A DNA stretch of 64,000 nucleotides from Trichomonas vaginalis G3 (GCF_026262505.1 NC_067204.1:24335300-24399299); one strand, 5' to 3'; counted from the stretch's first letter, positions 1-11,718 are shown. Numbers and translations are program-made. Notes: generated from the letters alone by a model not told the origin.

Positions 1-1340
1 GTTCGAAACTATTGTTCGTTTAGGTTTGTTAAAGACAACATCCCCCATTCTTTCATAACATAACATTCTGGGCAGAGTCACATAAATGACTAAACGTTCA
101 AAATTCTCGGACTGCTTTGTTATAGTCTCGAAATGGAACATATTTCTGAAATGCTTGGAAGTCATAAAAATCTGAAAACATCTATTCTGTACATTTTTAT
201 AAAAATAAAAAAATATTTTTTTATATTCTTGACTTTGTTGTTCCATTTGTTGCATTTGTTGTCTTGAGCTATTTGTTGTTGAAGTTGTTCTTGTAATACA
301 TACTTTTCACCAGTTGCATCTTCCAATTCGAAAACTTCTGCCGTCATTGACATACATAGACATAAAATTTACAGGAACAAAGTTTGCGTCACTAATGTCA
401 ACGTATAATCTTGCCAAAGTGTTTGAGTTCACTAAGGTTGAAAATTCTGCATTCGAATGAACAATAGCAAACCAGCAGAGAAATGTGTTGTTTTATACGC
501 ATGAGTATCTTTTGTCATAGTAGTTTCGTGCGACATTCGAATAGCACTTTGAACCTAAGTTTGAAACAATATTATAAAATAGGTTTACTTAAAGTCAATG
601 GAACAGACATTCTTGTATGACACCTTTTCCTGTTATAGAGGAACTGTTGTAGTAAAAACCAGAATATAGTTTTGTATTATAGCTCATATTGTTAATAGTA
701 AACTCAGTCGGACATCCACAATAAATGAAACCTGCTCTAGTGCAGCACATGTTACACCCGTCCTTAAAAGTATTAAATAAGTCAACAAAAACCTTTTGGT
801 GGTATATCTGAGTAAGATCTAAAGGATATTTTTTACCATTCACAACAATAAAGTCTTCTGGTGTCAAAGAGCAAAACAGCTTTAGTCGTCATTGTGTTAA
901 GGTTAGTTTACAATATCGTCCTGAGGACTTTGTAAGTTTGTTGTTATAGAATTATATGACTCAGGTTTTTAGTCGTAATAGTATAAACCATAATATCTTC
1001 TGCCATTTATATATATTTAAAAGTTTTTCTGAAAGTGGAGAAGAACTTCATCAAAACTTTCACATGGCGTTTCTTGAAGTTCTCTGTCTAAGAAGTTCAA
1101 TAATTTGTAAAGACATAGAAACTTTCCTTTGTCTACACGACAAACAAACAGGGTCTTTCATACGTTCAAAAGTGTGTAAAGTCCTTTACATGAAATAGAA
1201 GTCTATATTATTATTTTTCTTCAAACATCTTTCAAGAAGTTTTGACATTTTACTTAGCAAATAAATTTTAATGAAATGTTGTGGTCGTCAAATATTTTTA
1301 TGACGTCTGGGAAACTATACTTTAAGTTCAACGTTTCACC
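1..1340 (-). pseudogene. Polinton I gene remnants, unrecognised
   Basis: Short minus-strand reading frames only. The piece at 595-867 encodes a segment with a run of cysteines (several within about 12 residues, near its middle) that could bind metal, and 162-353 ends a glutamine-rich stretch. No family is recognised. The plus-strand frame at 956-1198 has no supporting features. Assignment to element I rests on position and on the shared strand of its neighbours. Confidence 0.3.
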
Positions 1341-1345
1341 CTCTT

Positions 1346-1789
1346 TCATAACGTAATACTTGTCAATGACATTATATGAAACACACACGAACTAATGTCG
1401 GGTTCTATTTCTTTGATGTTTATATCGTCTGCCTCTGTCAAAAGTTTCAATAGTTCTTTCAAAACTTCATGAGGTGCAATGACATAGGAGCTCACCTTTA
1501 CAGGGTTGTGTTCGACCAAGTTTAACATTATACCTAAAGCTTGACAAATCTTCTCCTGAGTTTGAAGTTTGTCTTTCAGTTGTTGGTAGTCGTTTCGAAT
1601 ATCTGCAACAGAACTTAAGTCTCTGCTAACTTCAGGATATGTTGGTTGTTCTTTTACAGGAACAATTGTTATACCATCTTCGTCCTCGTATGGTTTCCCC
1701 ACTTCAACATCTCTGTCTTTGACATTGACAACAACACTTTGACTGTTTGTTTGAGTTGGTGAATTTAACTTCACATCTGCCACCGCCAT
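1346..1789 (-). pseudogene. Polinton I unknown protein, partial
   Basis: A reading frame of about 147 codons from an ATG at 1789. The protein has an acidic and polar N-terminal third rich in Val, Asp and Glu, then a likely helical or coiled-coil middle (residues about 65-95, rich in Gln, Lys and Leu). No enzyme motif is visible. It lies on the same strand as the capsid-like locus downstream, so a virion or assembly role is possible but unproven. The locus belongs to a broken element. Confidence 0.3.
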
Positions 1790-2149
1790 TAAACCTTTTG
1801 AAACACTCACGCTTCTATTTTCGGAAATGACATTTTACTTAGAATAAAAAGATGGACGTATTCGAGTATCTCTTCGAATTGAAGCAGAACAAAGTTTACA
1901 CACACAAACAATACAAATACATTGACAGAATAGTTCTTTATACAAACAATGGTAAATGTTATAGAATAGCAATATTTGCTGAACCTAAATATTTTTCATA
2001 AAGCAAAGAAAGTTGGTATAACTGAAATGGTGAAAGTTCTTGAAGCAGACAAAAATTAAACTTCAAAACTTACAGATATTTCTAAAGGAAAGTTTATCTT
2101 ACAATATTATATGTCAAAACTGGCGTACTGTCAATATTTGACGGAGAGA

Positions 2150-3690
2150 AGTCAGTTCAAGAACAACTTACTGACCTGCTGCCAAAATCTGCTCGATGGA
2201 AGCTGTCGTTATGCCAATCTGAGGAGCCCCAGCAGGTTTCATCGAACGAATCTTCAAAAAGGCATCTTCCGTGAAAAGTGCTATTGGTTTTGTAAACTTC
2301 TTTGCTCTCAGTTCATCTGGACCGTCTCTGTCACCAGTATATTGTATTTGTACAGTACCAACAGTTGAAATACCACCCATAAAGTCTTCTGAGTCAGCAA
2401 ATGGAATGCCAAGCCAAAAGTTTGAACCGGTCTCCATTTGTATATTGAGTTTTTTGACCTCCTGTATGAGTCCATACTTTCACATATGGCATAATAGAAC
2501 TTTGCATTTCAGGTTTATGGTTGTTGTGAAGTTGTTGTTAAGTTCATAGCATCTAATGTCAAGTTGTATGACCTCATATCCTCAACTGTAGAATATTCTT
2601 CTCTTGGATAATATTGCCATCTATGTTTATATGATATTTAATACCGGGTTGTAGAAACAAGAATAGTCATTTATAGTTCGTCTGAACAGTACAAACATAG
2701 TATCTGCATGTTTCATTGCAGTTGTTAAGGCAATATCTGTTCTTGCACCTGGGTCAGCACTTTGGTTTCCAACTTCACTGCAAAGTCTTTGACAGATATT
2801 TGGTGTATAGGGAACATAAGTGGAAACTGCAATATATTTGGCAGCTAAGCATTTGAAATATCTGGGTCCAACATATAGACTGCAAGTCTGCTTTCTATTC
2901 TCTTGCATTCAAACTTTTGCATGTGAACTTAACTGGGTCCCAAGCAGTTCCAGCAGCATTGAAATAATAGTTTACTTCATTGTTGAAGTTTGGAAACCAA
3001 AGTCTAAGTCAACCTTATCTTTAAGATCGGCGAATGACGTTTTTATTTGTTCCACATACTTCTGTAAGAGTGAATGGGTCTTGTGTTGGTGCAATGACTA
3101 AGTTATTTTTGCTTGGAGTAAGTTCGATAGAAATTTTTCCTGCCCAGTTGGCAAGTATCTTAAAAACTTGAAGATGAGGAAAGATGACAAAGGAACTCTA
3201 AAGTTTCAGTTTTACTTTAGTGGCAGCAGTTCCATCTGAACCAGAAAGGTTAACATAAACTCCTGGAACGTTAGGGTCAAGTCTTCTTATTTTCTCAATA
3301 TTTGCATACTGGTCTTTTTGTTCTCTAGCTTGTGGTTGTACTGAGTTTCTCAAAGCGAACCATTCATAGTTTGCCCATGTTACTGTTTGAACTAAGTCAG
3401 AGTTAGAATATATCTTATATCCCATGAAAACTTCTGGAGCATATTGTATCCGACATAGAAAATTCCATTGCAACCTTCTTTGTCAGACAACTTGGCAGAA
3501 GGTTTTATTTCAATGTCTTGTTCACGTATAAGAATGATTTGTCAATAGAAATAATATGAAACCTGTCGCAAGCAAATCTACTGTTGTTGAAGAACCTTCT
3601 CCAAACTCACCTACGTTTCCATAAGAAAACAGCAGTTGTATATTCGTAAGTTCCAGGAACTATTTCTGACCTTCTAAATGGCATTGTCGC
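2150..3690 (-). pseudogene. Probable Polinton major capsid protein locus, broken
   Basis: Minus-strand pieces over about 1.5 kb. The pieces at 3198-3473, 2627-2908 and 2168-2437 are rich in aromatic, Gly, Thr and Asn residues typical of jelly-roll capsid proteins. They include an Arg-Asp-rich segment followed by an FVLFRRTINDY-like strand, and a later piece with alternating hydrophobic residues. In Polintons the major capsid is a double jelly-roll protein of roughly this size located near small virion genes. The assignment is by texture and context, not by a diagnostic motif. The locus has many breaks. Confidence 0.4.
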
Positions 3691-3779
3691 ATTCGTTATA
3701 ACCATTCGGAAACATTTCCGTTCATGGCATCCAAAACTGTTGGCGTTATATTCTGAGCGGCGTACATTTCAATATGGTG

Positions 3780-4725
3780 TAAAATATAGATATTGGATTT
3801 ATATATCATAATAGAACCCACTCGTACCAAGCTTTATTTTGTTCTACTCTTCTTCTTTGGTTGCTTTTTGGTAACTTGCCCTCTGCTTCAAGTTGTTGCA
3901 TCTTTGCCTCATGTTCACCTAGTATGTTGTAAATTTCCCATGTCCTTTTTGCCTTTGGGCTTGGTACTCAGGTAACCTATATCCTAGAAAGATTTTGTCA
4001 TAGTTTGTATTTGAGTCTTCGCGTATTGTTTGCATGACTCTTTTGAGTTTCCGGTTCAAGCTCTTCAAACAGAGCTTGTCCATATATGGAATAAGCTCGT
4101 TTCCAAATATATGTTTTTGTAGCCATTCTGGTTTTCTTTCCATGTTACACAAAATTCTTTTGTGAATGGGAAAGCTTTTACCCATGTTTCAGTCTTGCGT
4201 CATTTATTTCTGTAGTGGGTTTTATTTTGTCAAGGAACATGTTTTTATATATATATATATTATTTGGTACTGTATTGAGTTTTTATAATAATTCATCCTC
4301 TCGGTTCATTGTCTGCAAAGTAAGTTTTTATGACATTTTGCAAACTTTCGTTTGCAAGGTCATGTACAATAGGTTCTCTTCCTTCTATCTCCCTAACTTT
4401 CTTTCTAAACTCTTCACCAAAATATACCATCTCTATGGTTCTGTGTTATTTGAGAATAATGTTCTAGAACGTCAGGTGTTATATTTCCATCAGCCATGTT
4501 CATTTCATACTGGTCCAAAATATCTGCATGTTTCATATCTTTCAATGGCATTAAAGCCGCGCTGAAAATACCAGCTACATCTGGTTCACCATTCATTCCA
4601 TTGCGTCTACAACTTCTTGGAATTGTGGTTGTATATTTGAACCACCTATCCGGATTAGCTTTATGACCCCATCTCATTGTAGTTCCATCGTGCAGAAACA
4701 AAAGTAGGTTTGTTTCCATATTGGC
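3780..4725 (-). pseudogene. Polinton I unknown gene remnant upstream of the capsid-like locus
   Basis: Minus-strand pieces (3919-4185 and 4414-4719) encode polar, moderately basic segments. The last piece starts MET with a Trp- and Arg-rich segment and an internal Met-rich helix. No known domain is recognised. It lies just upstream, in the direction of transcription, of the capsid-like locus and may be a separate structural gene. It has several breaks. Confidence 0.3.
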
Positions 4726-4739
4726 TAGGTTTCAATGAC

Positions 4740-6060
4740 TTTAAAAATTTTCATTTCTATATGTTTGTTGAAATTTAACCTTTTATTTTCACCGAGTTCA
4801 TCCAAAGATTGAACGTTATATGCTCGTAAGTAAAAGGATTGTTGTATTTGTGTACATTATCTTTCCAGTACTTCCATTTCTATGTGGATATTTATTCTGA
4901 TGTTGGAGTCTTTTGTATGTCGGCGAACATTTTTCGATATTCTTCTACTTAGTTCAGCTGAATTTTTCTTAGACTCTTGGAAAGATTCCATATTCTCCGC
5001 ATACTCTTGTTGAGGGTCAAGATTTTCGGCTGTTCCAAATCTTCATCTAGTTCTTGTGAAGTTAGTTTCCAAAGGAGGGACTTGTTTGTTTCCTTCAGGC
5101 TCTTCTAGCTGTTGTTGCTGAACTATTTCTATGTCTGGTTGTATCTGAACTTCTTCCTGTGGATTTTTGTACATCATGTGGCATTTCATATTCCGAGACC
5201 GTTTTTAAAAGTTCCCTATCTAAGTCATCCGGACTCATAACCTTCTTCTTTCGTTCCGTCTCTATTTTTTACGCGTTTTCATGAAGAGAGTTGAATTATC
5301 ATTTAGCTCTGACACCAAATATCTCGGAGTAAATTCATCCATGTCATTTGGATGATATGTATTAAAATATTTAGCGAGCTGTAGTTTTTCCAGGTTTGAA
5401 ATATATCCCATTGTGGTGCTGAACCATAAAGCTAATATAGTTCGGGTCAGTATTTCTTATTGATTCTTAATATATATCTGACTAAATCAAGAGTATCTGG
5501 GTAACCATAGTCTTCCTTAAGCATTTTTAAGAATTCTTGGTTTCCTTGTTCTCTACTTCTTTTTATTCTTGCTTCTGTTTGTGGTTGTTGCTGTGCTGGT
5601 TGTGAGGTGGTTGTGGTGCAGTGTTTAACTGTTGGTTGTGCAGTGTTTTGAACTGTTTGGTTGTGGTGCAGTGTTTTGAACTGTTGGTTTTGGTGCATGC
5701 CTGTGGTCTGTGTCCATGTGACGATGTAAATGTTTTAGGTAGTCCTGGTGCAGGTGCTTCTCTTGGAGGGTTGGTGGTATATAAGTTCCACCAGCTGGCA
5801 CATATGTTCCATCTGCAGCATAATGTCCTACCTGACTTTTCGTTCTTAAGAAAGCATTTACTAGGTCTGTTTTGGTCTGTTGTAAACTCTTTTTCTTGAC
5901 TTTCCACAACAGTTGCTCTAACGGCGTCATAGGCACTTTGAACTGCCTGTCTCGTTGCTGCATCTGTTATTTTCGTCATATTTGGTGCTACTTCTCTTAA
6001 CTCTTTGTCGAAACCTTCAGACTTCAGTTTCTTCCCAGATGAGAAGTCGTTCACTAGTTC
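4740..6060 (-). pseudogene. Polinton I low-complexity Gln/Thr/His-rich gene remnants
   Basis: Minus-strand pieces around 5447-6054 encode Gln-, Thr-, His- and Asn-rich low-complexity protein derived from a short tandem DNA repeat near 5600-5700. Upstream of this is an Ala/Val-rich helical segment (about 5890-6054). Further left (4880-5250) the sequence is Glu/Gln-rich. Such linkers are common in minor virion proteins but say little about function. Several overlapping frames are open, and the locus is broken in multiple places. Confidence 0.35.
5610..5700. repeat. Short degenerate tandem repeat in the Gln/Thr/His-rich segment
   Basis: A motif of about 30-35 bp containing GTGCAGTGTT and TTGAACTGTTGG recurs about three times. 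On the minus strand it encodes the Gln/Thr/His-rich low-complexity protein. It is probably slippage-derived. Confidence 0.5.
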
Positions 6061-6131
6061 TCACCTTACTATGAAAGCTTCGAAGAGCGTTCTTAAAAGT
6101 CAGCATTCATTAAAGCTTCATTTGAACTGTT

Positions 6132-6909
6132 TCATCCGCTTGTATTTTTTGTCCTTATTGACCCTATAAGTTGGGCTGCTTTAGCGTTGGCTTGGGCATC
6201 TAACCAGTCATTATTAGCTTTTATATATTCTGCGCTTTTCATTGCCTTTTGCATGGCTGCGTCGTTATTTTTACTTTCTTGTGCTAAGTTTTCATACTGT
6301 ACGGTTTGGTTTTGCAACTGTAAAAGTTTTTCTGCCTTTACATTTGCTTCAACTTCTTTTTTATACTCATCGCTATCCATATATGTCTTCAGGGCTTTTT
6401 GTTTTATCTCTTCATCTTCAGTACTTTATATCGAGTAGTATGGTTTTTCAAATTTATAACATCTTGTTCCATTTTTGCTACTTCTGCTGCTTTTTCTGAC
6501 ACTTTTTTCGCATATTCCTCTGTACTTAGTTCTTTCAGTTGTTCTTCTTTCTTCTTTTTCTCTACGTTTAACTCATTGAGTTTCTTTGTGTGTCTGTCAT
6601 ATTCTAGTTTTTTTCGTTTTCACTTATTTTGTTTCTGTATGTCTATGTTTGACTTTTTGACATCTGTTATTTGATTTTTGGTGAACTCAAATTCATTTGA
6701 CTTTGAGGGTTATAGCTGTTCCGTCTGCAGCTCCACCATAGCCTGCCATTTTCGCTAAAAGTGCCGCTCTTAAACCTCCACTCTGTGCACACATAACTCG
6801 GTTTAAAAAGCATAGGGTTGCTTGACATTTGTTGCAACATAGTGGGGTCATTCATAATTTGTTGTTGCAACTGTTGTTGTGGTGTTAGTTTTACTATTGG
6901 ATGTTTCAA
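6132..6909 (-). pseudogene. Polinton I coiled-coil structural gene remnants
   Basis: Minus-strand pieces at 6132-6380 and 6667-6909. The first is an Ala/Glu/Lys/Gln-rich helix with heptad-like spacing over about 80 residues. The second begins MKHPIVKLTPQQQLQQQ and continues with a Met/Gln/Asn-rich segment. The strand between them also encodes Lys/Glu-rich helical sequence. This fits a scaffold or minor virion protein, but no family is recognised. About two to four breaks. Confidence 0.35.
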
Positions 6910-6929
6910 TGCTCTCTTCCTCTTACGTA

Positions 6930-7400
6930 TATTCTTACGTACTTACGTGCATTTTAAGTGAAGTAAAAAACGGTTTTTGACAGATGTTTTATGACACTTT
7001 TTGTTCAGCACAAAAACTACTCGGTCAAATGTTGTTGTCAGTTTTGTAAAAATACCGTCCTATCTCATTCTATAAGGGGGAAAGGCTTCTCAAAGTATAC
7101 TTCCTTGGAACGCCCGTAACTTTTCCTGTAGCGACGATAGACCCTTATTTGTCCGGACAAAGTTATACTATTTTGAGTGCTCTACAAAAAAGTCAACAGC
7201 GACGACTCTCAAAAACCGTTGTGTAAAAAGTTTTCCCGTTGGACAAAAAAGTATATATAGAAAACAAAAAACGTTTTAGTTCATTCAATATTTGAGATGG
7301 AACGGTTTTCCAACGGTAACTATTAAATAAAATAAAAAATAGAGGGAGTCTCCGTTGACGAAAACGGTTCATCTCAAACTCTTATTTGAAAAACAGTTTA
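6930..7400. promoter_or_regulatory. Noncoding block between divergent Polinton I genes, with palindrome
   Basis: No reading frame of note. 7081-7215 is nearly identical to 40052-40187 near the right end of element III, so it is conserved across elements without coding capacity. It contains the 14-bp palindrome TTTGTCCGGACAAA; the element III copy keeps the inner 12 bp. The flanks repeat short AAAACGGTT-like words. It separates the minus-strand gene block from the plus-strand gene. It may be a shared promoter, origin or end-recognition site; which one is not shown. Confidence 0.55.
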
Positions 7401-7410
7401 TTTTTGTCTA

Positions 7411-8310
7411 ATGGAAGCCAACGCTGTTAACCACAATTCAAACATTAACAATTCTCAACCGTACCAAAGCCAAAGCCCACACCTCCAAGAACCGGCACAG
7501 CGGTTAGAATAACCACCAAAAATCTAACAACGAATTAAGAGAATTTTCTTCAACAAATTTGCTCTAAATATCTCAAAGACGCCGAAGAAAAAACACAACC
7601 AGACGCTACATACAATACTCAGTTCTGTGAAGTTCTGAACAAAGCAATTGCTAGTTCAATTGAACTTACTAAGACAATTCCAAATCCAATTGAGCTTAGC
7701 GATGTCTTAGTTCAGTATTTTCCAACATTTACTAAGCTTATAATGTTGAGAACTTTATAACCAAGTTCGTCAAAATCTTCCTCGTTACATGCAACGGTCA
7801 TTCGACAAGAGATTGCTGAATTCCAAGTCTTTAGTTACGGATATGACGAAGATGAATACGTGACGAGTTCGGAGACAACTGTAAAAAATGGTTTGAATGT
7901 TATACGACAACACAATTTGAATTCGACTTTCTCGAATTCAACGCAGCAACCATTCATATCATTGCTCTTTACCTTTCCGAACAACAACAAGACCTCGCAG
8001 ATGGAGATTTTGTTACTGTCGTCATGGAAACTCCTGAACAATTCGGAAAAAAGAAGTCTCTAATTGCCAAATTCGTTCCAGGACATCAGCTTTTCCAACG
8101 CACAGAAGTCTTCTGTATTCCTGGAACTAAGTTCTTTGTCAGGAGCGAACGCAAAGAAAGATATAATGTGTCATTCAATTAACACATTTATAATGTTTTC
8201 GACCAGAAAAAGGCTTTCCCAGAAGCAATGGAGGAAGAAAAGAAGAGGAGGAGGAAATACAAAACTCTACCCAAGAAGATCCTCCGAATTCACACCAGAA
8301 GACTAACAAT
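7411..8310 (+). pseudogene. Polinton I terminal plus-strand gene remnant
   Basis: A plus-strand start at about 7411 is followed by pieces encoding Asn/Ser/Gln-rich and then more regular sequence. An amphipathic helical stretch lies around 7620-7760, and later hydrophobic segments lie at 7960-8160. No family is recognised. It is the last gene before the terminal stem-loop. The corresponding position in element III has only noncoding sequence, so the gene is variable among family members. Several breaks. Confidence 0.3.
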
Positions 8311-8322
8311 TTTCCGAATAAA

Positions 8323-8404
8323 ACTTCATTTATACTAAACATCTTCGGGCTAGAAGGGGCGCAGCCCTGGAAGCCCCACTACCTTTTTTTTTTTTTTTTT
8401 TTTT
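8323..8404 (+). other. Polinton terminal stem-loop followed by a T run of about 24
   Basis: An AACTTCATTTATACTAAACATC lead-in (about 22 bases, shared with 40242-40263) is followed by a GC-rich stem-loop whose outer arms are GGGCT and AGCCC and whose inner arms are GGGGC-type. Then CCCCACTACC and a long T run follow. The same arrangement ends element III. It marks the element terminus and looks like a hairpin-plus-T terminator, but a terminator role is inference. Confidence 0.6.
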
Positions 8405-8650
8405 TTTTTGATATAGATTATATTGATTTATACATATGAAAAATATATATAAAAATATAATTTTGAGATAATTATGTAAATAAATTTTAAAATATTTGAA
8501 TTTGAGGTATAATTTTTAAGTAAAATATTTTATAGAGTATTTATATAAATATTGTAAAATAATATAAGTAATAAAAATTGAGACCCTCCCTGTTTTTGAT
8601 GTTTTGTCAATTTTTTCGGTATATCTTATTGTTTCCTTGTTTCATCTGTT
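8405..8650 (-). repeat. Orphan end of the hairpin-array TIR element
   Basis: This is the reverse complement of 35033-35275, including the AT-rich stretch, the GGGAGGGTCTC-like segment and the terminal repeat reading GAAACAATAAG followed by ACCGAAAAA. It begins exactly where the T run of element I stops. The matching hairpin portion is absent here, but a diverged hairpin portion in the same orientation ends at another Polinton terminus near 32.58 kb. Confidence 0.75.
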
Positions 8651-9360
8651 ATAACGAATGAAGCGATAGTATTGAAGTCAACCATGTCTGAATGCAAGCG
8701 CCTCATTCTGTAGACCTAAGTTTGTTTGTAGCTTTACTGTCCCGTATTCGTTTGGGTCTGTACTTTGCAAATAGAACAACATTTATTTCTCATTAAAATA
8801 TGAGTATAGCTGCATATGCGTATGAAGCTGACAGAGCTAAACGTTTATATTTTGGTCAATACTCTCTCACACTTACTGACAAATATATTGTTATCACTGA
8901 TGGAAATACTGAGAAATACATAACATGGAAGGACTATGAAAAGTTTGACCCATTTTAAACTCCATGTACTATGCCGTTTATAAAGGACGGTGAAATTATT
9001 GAAAAAGATATAACAACCGTATATAGGTCTGTTTATGAAGCATTAGAAATATATGTTGAATCAATAATCCAAAAAGATTTGACCAAGCACTACACCATGT
9101 GCAATGCCTTTTATTAAGACGGTGAAATCGTAAGAGTTCCGGATTCAACGTTTACACACTGTTCAAAACAGTTTACAAACATTTTAGCGAATATCTTTAA
9201 TTCAGAAACTACAGAAATAAAATTACCGTTATATAACAGATGCTAAGAAATTAAGGATACCCTTACATTGCGTAGTTAGAAAGAGAATATGATATTGTCA
9301 TGATTGCTAAAGTTTTAGCTCCAGAATATGAATATACATCAAACTGAAACAATTGATAAA
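8651..9360 (+). pseudogene. Plus-strand gene remnant, unrecognised
   Basis: A frame of 52 codons (8800-8958) starts MSIAAYAYEADR after an AT-rich CATTAAAATATG context like that of Polinton genes. The codon texture continues downstream to about 9360 with repeated acidic and aromatic segments, including two similar stretches around KDGEI-like words. It looks like a decayed gene with an internal duplication, possibly Polinton-derived. No family is recognised. Confidence 0.3.
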
Positions 9361-11130
9361 TTTGAATGAACTTTTGAGAGGTTCTCAAATAAAAAAATTA
9401 TCTAATTTTTTACAATATTACTATTATTTTATCCACCATATGTAATATATAGTATTTGAGAAAACTTTTAGGAAAAAATAAGTTTAATATAAAATCTGAA
9501 TTTTTTACTTGTTGTGGGATTGTTTATTATTGACACTCCAGACGTATTAACTAATAATTATGCGTATGCAATTAAAGTATTTCTGATGGACAAAATGTGA
9601 GATTTATATCAGATAATTCATTTTACTATTAAGTTATTCATTTATGAGTTTGCACTTATTCGCACTAAATAAATAACTATTAAAAATTGTTTAATTAATT
9701 GACACCATATAATAGAGTGAATTTTGTTTGATCAAACAACAATAATGATAGATATAAAGCCAAGAAACTTGCTATTAATATGCTCTACTTGCTATTTCAA
9801 TGTAAGTATGATATTTTCTAAATGTTTCGTTCAGATAACTTAGATATATTAGTCAAAATTTGAAATTTTTAATAGCACATATATTAAAAAATAATTATTA
9901 TTCTAAAAAGATTAATGAAATAGTAAAAAAAAAATCAATCAATTATAAAAAATACAACATTTAGAAGAATTCTTATTATCCTTCAATATCGAAATTCAGT
10001 ATTTCTCTGCTGTAATTTTCTACAACATTGTATTTATTGCACTTTGTCTATGGATTGTATATATGTTATATATAAATTATATATCTCAAACTGCCCATAA
10101 GTGCAATTTTTTATAATAATTTGTTTATTTCTTTAACAATTCATATGAATATGCTTTTTTAAGCGTATCAAAGCTTGTTCTTATGTGCATGGGATATATC
10201 AAGAAAATGTCGAAAAAATGTGAATTCAAAAATTCACTGAATTTTCAACCGTTTTTTGAATTTGCTACAGCACTAATATTAAATAATACTAAAATCTTCT
10301 GTCTTTGTAAAAGAATAAATTCTGACAAAAAGTGCTCGTTTAAATTTAATGATCATCTGTATGACTAAGTGGTAAAAAGTGTTTTATGACAAAAAAAGGG
10401 TTACATGTTAGTCTATTTTTCTGACAGGAATACTCTTAGATTTACATGATCTCTATTTCATATCTCCGTTTTTAGAATTCTTCGACAGATTTTTATGATA
10501 GAAAACCAAGATTAACAAATTTCCGGCATGTTAATGAAGAAATCTGCAGCTACCCTCAATATTATTTTCAATAATCAGTATCGTTTCTCTCTTACAATTT
10601 ATATTTTTTTTCTCAATAATTTAAACAAGAAATAACAATACACACTTGTTTCACGTATAAAAGCTAAGTGTCGAACTTAATCAACTTTACTTACTTAGCA
10701 AATGAAATATTTTGTGGTTGCGAGTTCTGAATGCCTGAAGTTTTAGATTTCTCTAATAATGATATCATTGCACTTACAATGTTGTTCCAGCCTATCGCAA
10801 TAAATCATAGAAAATCCAAAAAAAAAAATAATATAAAGAAAATTCATGTCATGAAGTTCAAAAAATACCGTGTAAATTAAAATTTGTTATGCATAATACA
10901 TTTTAGCTATTTTTGATTTTTTTTAATTTTTCGAGAATTGAATGGTGAGTCCGATAGAGAAATTTTTTAAAAAATCCTAGTCCCTCATAGAAGTAATTTC
11001 CCTCGTCTCCCATACTTCCAAATGTATGCATATGACATAAACTTTTAATGCATTACACAAATGGCCAATAATATCTATAGAGTAAAAAATTAGAAATTTA
11101 ATTTTTTTATATGATAGTTATTATTTCAGA
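9361..11130. other. AT-rich spacer without supported genes
   Basis: Very AT-rich, with many stops in all frames. The longest open frames (such as 61 codons at 10183-10368) have random composition, no plausible domain and no initiator context. Short A and T runs occur. No RNA gene is recognised. Confidence 0.6.
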
Positions 11131-11364
11131 TTGCGAGCGTAACTTTTTTCTCCATGGCATACTTGTTTTAAGAGCAAATGATCAAAATCGTCCTTCAATT
11201 ATTGAAGGAGCTGATATCTTTTTGAAAATTGAATTGAAAGGGTATTCAATTTTCAAATTTCCTCTCAATTTTGGAAACATATCAACTCTAATGAATTAAC
11301 AATTATGTCCTTAACAGTTTATCAGTCATATAAGGTGCTTATAAAGAAAAAGTTACGCTCGCAA
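11131..11364. mobile_element. MITE-like element with 18-bp perfect terminal inverted repeats
   Basis: The left end TTGCGAGCGTAACTTTTT (11131-11148) is matched exactly by its reverse complement at 11347-11364. The 234-bp interior is AT-rich and has no coding capacity beyond a random 62-codon frame that runs through the left repeat. No convincing target duplication is seen in the flanks. Size, perfect ends and lack of genes suggest a nonautonomous DNA transposon, but the parent family is not recognised. Confidence 0.6.
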
Positions 11365-11440
11365 AATAATGTTTTTTATATAGATTTTCACATAAAATAA
11401 TTATGGTATTTTTCTAAAAAGAATATTTTTTTGTTCTTTG

Positions 11441-11465
11441 NNNNNNNNNNNNNNNNNNNNNNNNN
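11441..11465. other. Assembly gap (25 N)
   Basis: A run of 25 N. Sequence to the right starts inside a coding region and sequence to the left is AT-rich spacer, so the left part of element II is hidden here. Confidence 0.98.
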
Positions 11466-11718
11466 GTTCAATCCAAGACAAATTCCACATACCGAAGAGA
11501 GACAAACATTGTTAGAAGCAAACAAGAGTGTATATGAACTGTTCGTAGATGAAACTGACTTTGTGTCATTAGATGAAAGGTCATTGTACGATTCGTATAA
11601 ACAATATTGTCAAGAATATGGTTATATGACAGCGTCTAAACGAACATTCTTGGCAAATGTCAAAAGTCTTTTAGATGTTCAGAATGGTGTATATACAAAG
11701 AAAAATTTTTCTGAGTAA
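11466..11718 (+). CDS. Primase-helicase C-terminal region (D5-like), partial at gap
   Basis: The last 83 or so codons of a larger protein whose start lies in the gap. Residues encoded around 11590-11690 read SLYDSYKQYCQEYGY, then a KR-rich helix and FLANVKSLL. This matches the winged-helix domain found at the C terminus of D5-like and phage primase-helicases (pattern LYxxYxxWCxxxGxxxxSKRxF). Such proteins prime and unwind DNA during replication of viruses and plasmids. It is followed 36 bp later by the SSB-like gene on the same strand, which fits a replication cluster. The helicase motifs themselves are not visible here, so the assignment is moderate. Confidence 0.55.

Larger units (their letters stand above)
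1..8404. mobile_element. Polinton/Maverick element I, right-hand part, broken
   Basis: Remnant of a Polinton. Gene pieces lie on the minus strand up to about 6.93 kb, then a noncoding stretch, then a plus-strand gene remnant and a terminal stem-loop with a long T run. Two noncoding blocks (7081-7215 and 8323-8404) recur at the right end of element III, which ties it to the same family. The left end lies outside the window. It is broken in almost every gene, with dozens of breaks, so it is either older than II and III or poorly sequenced. Confidence 0.75.

Noticed and set aside
10183-10368. 61-codon open frame in the spacer
   Set aside because: Random AT-rich composition, with no initiator, domain or neighbour context.
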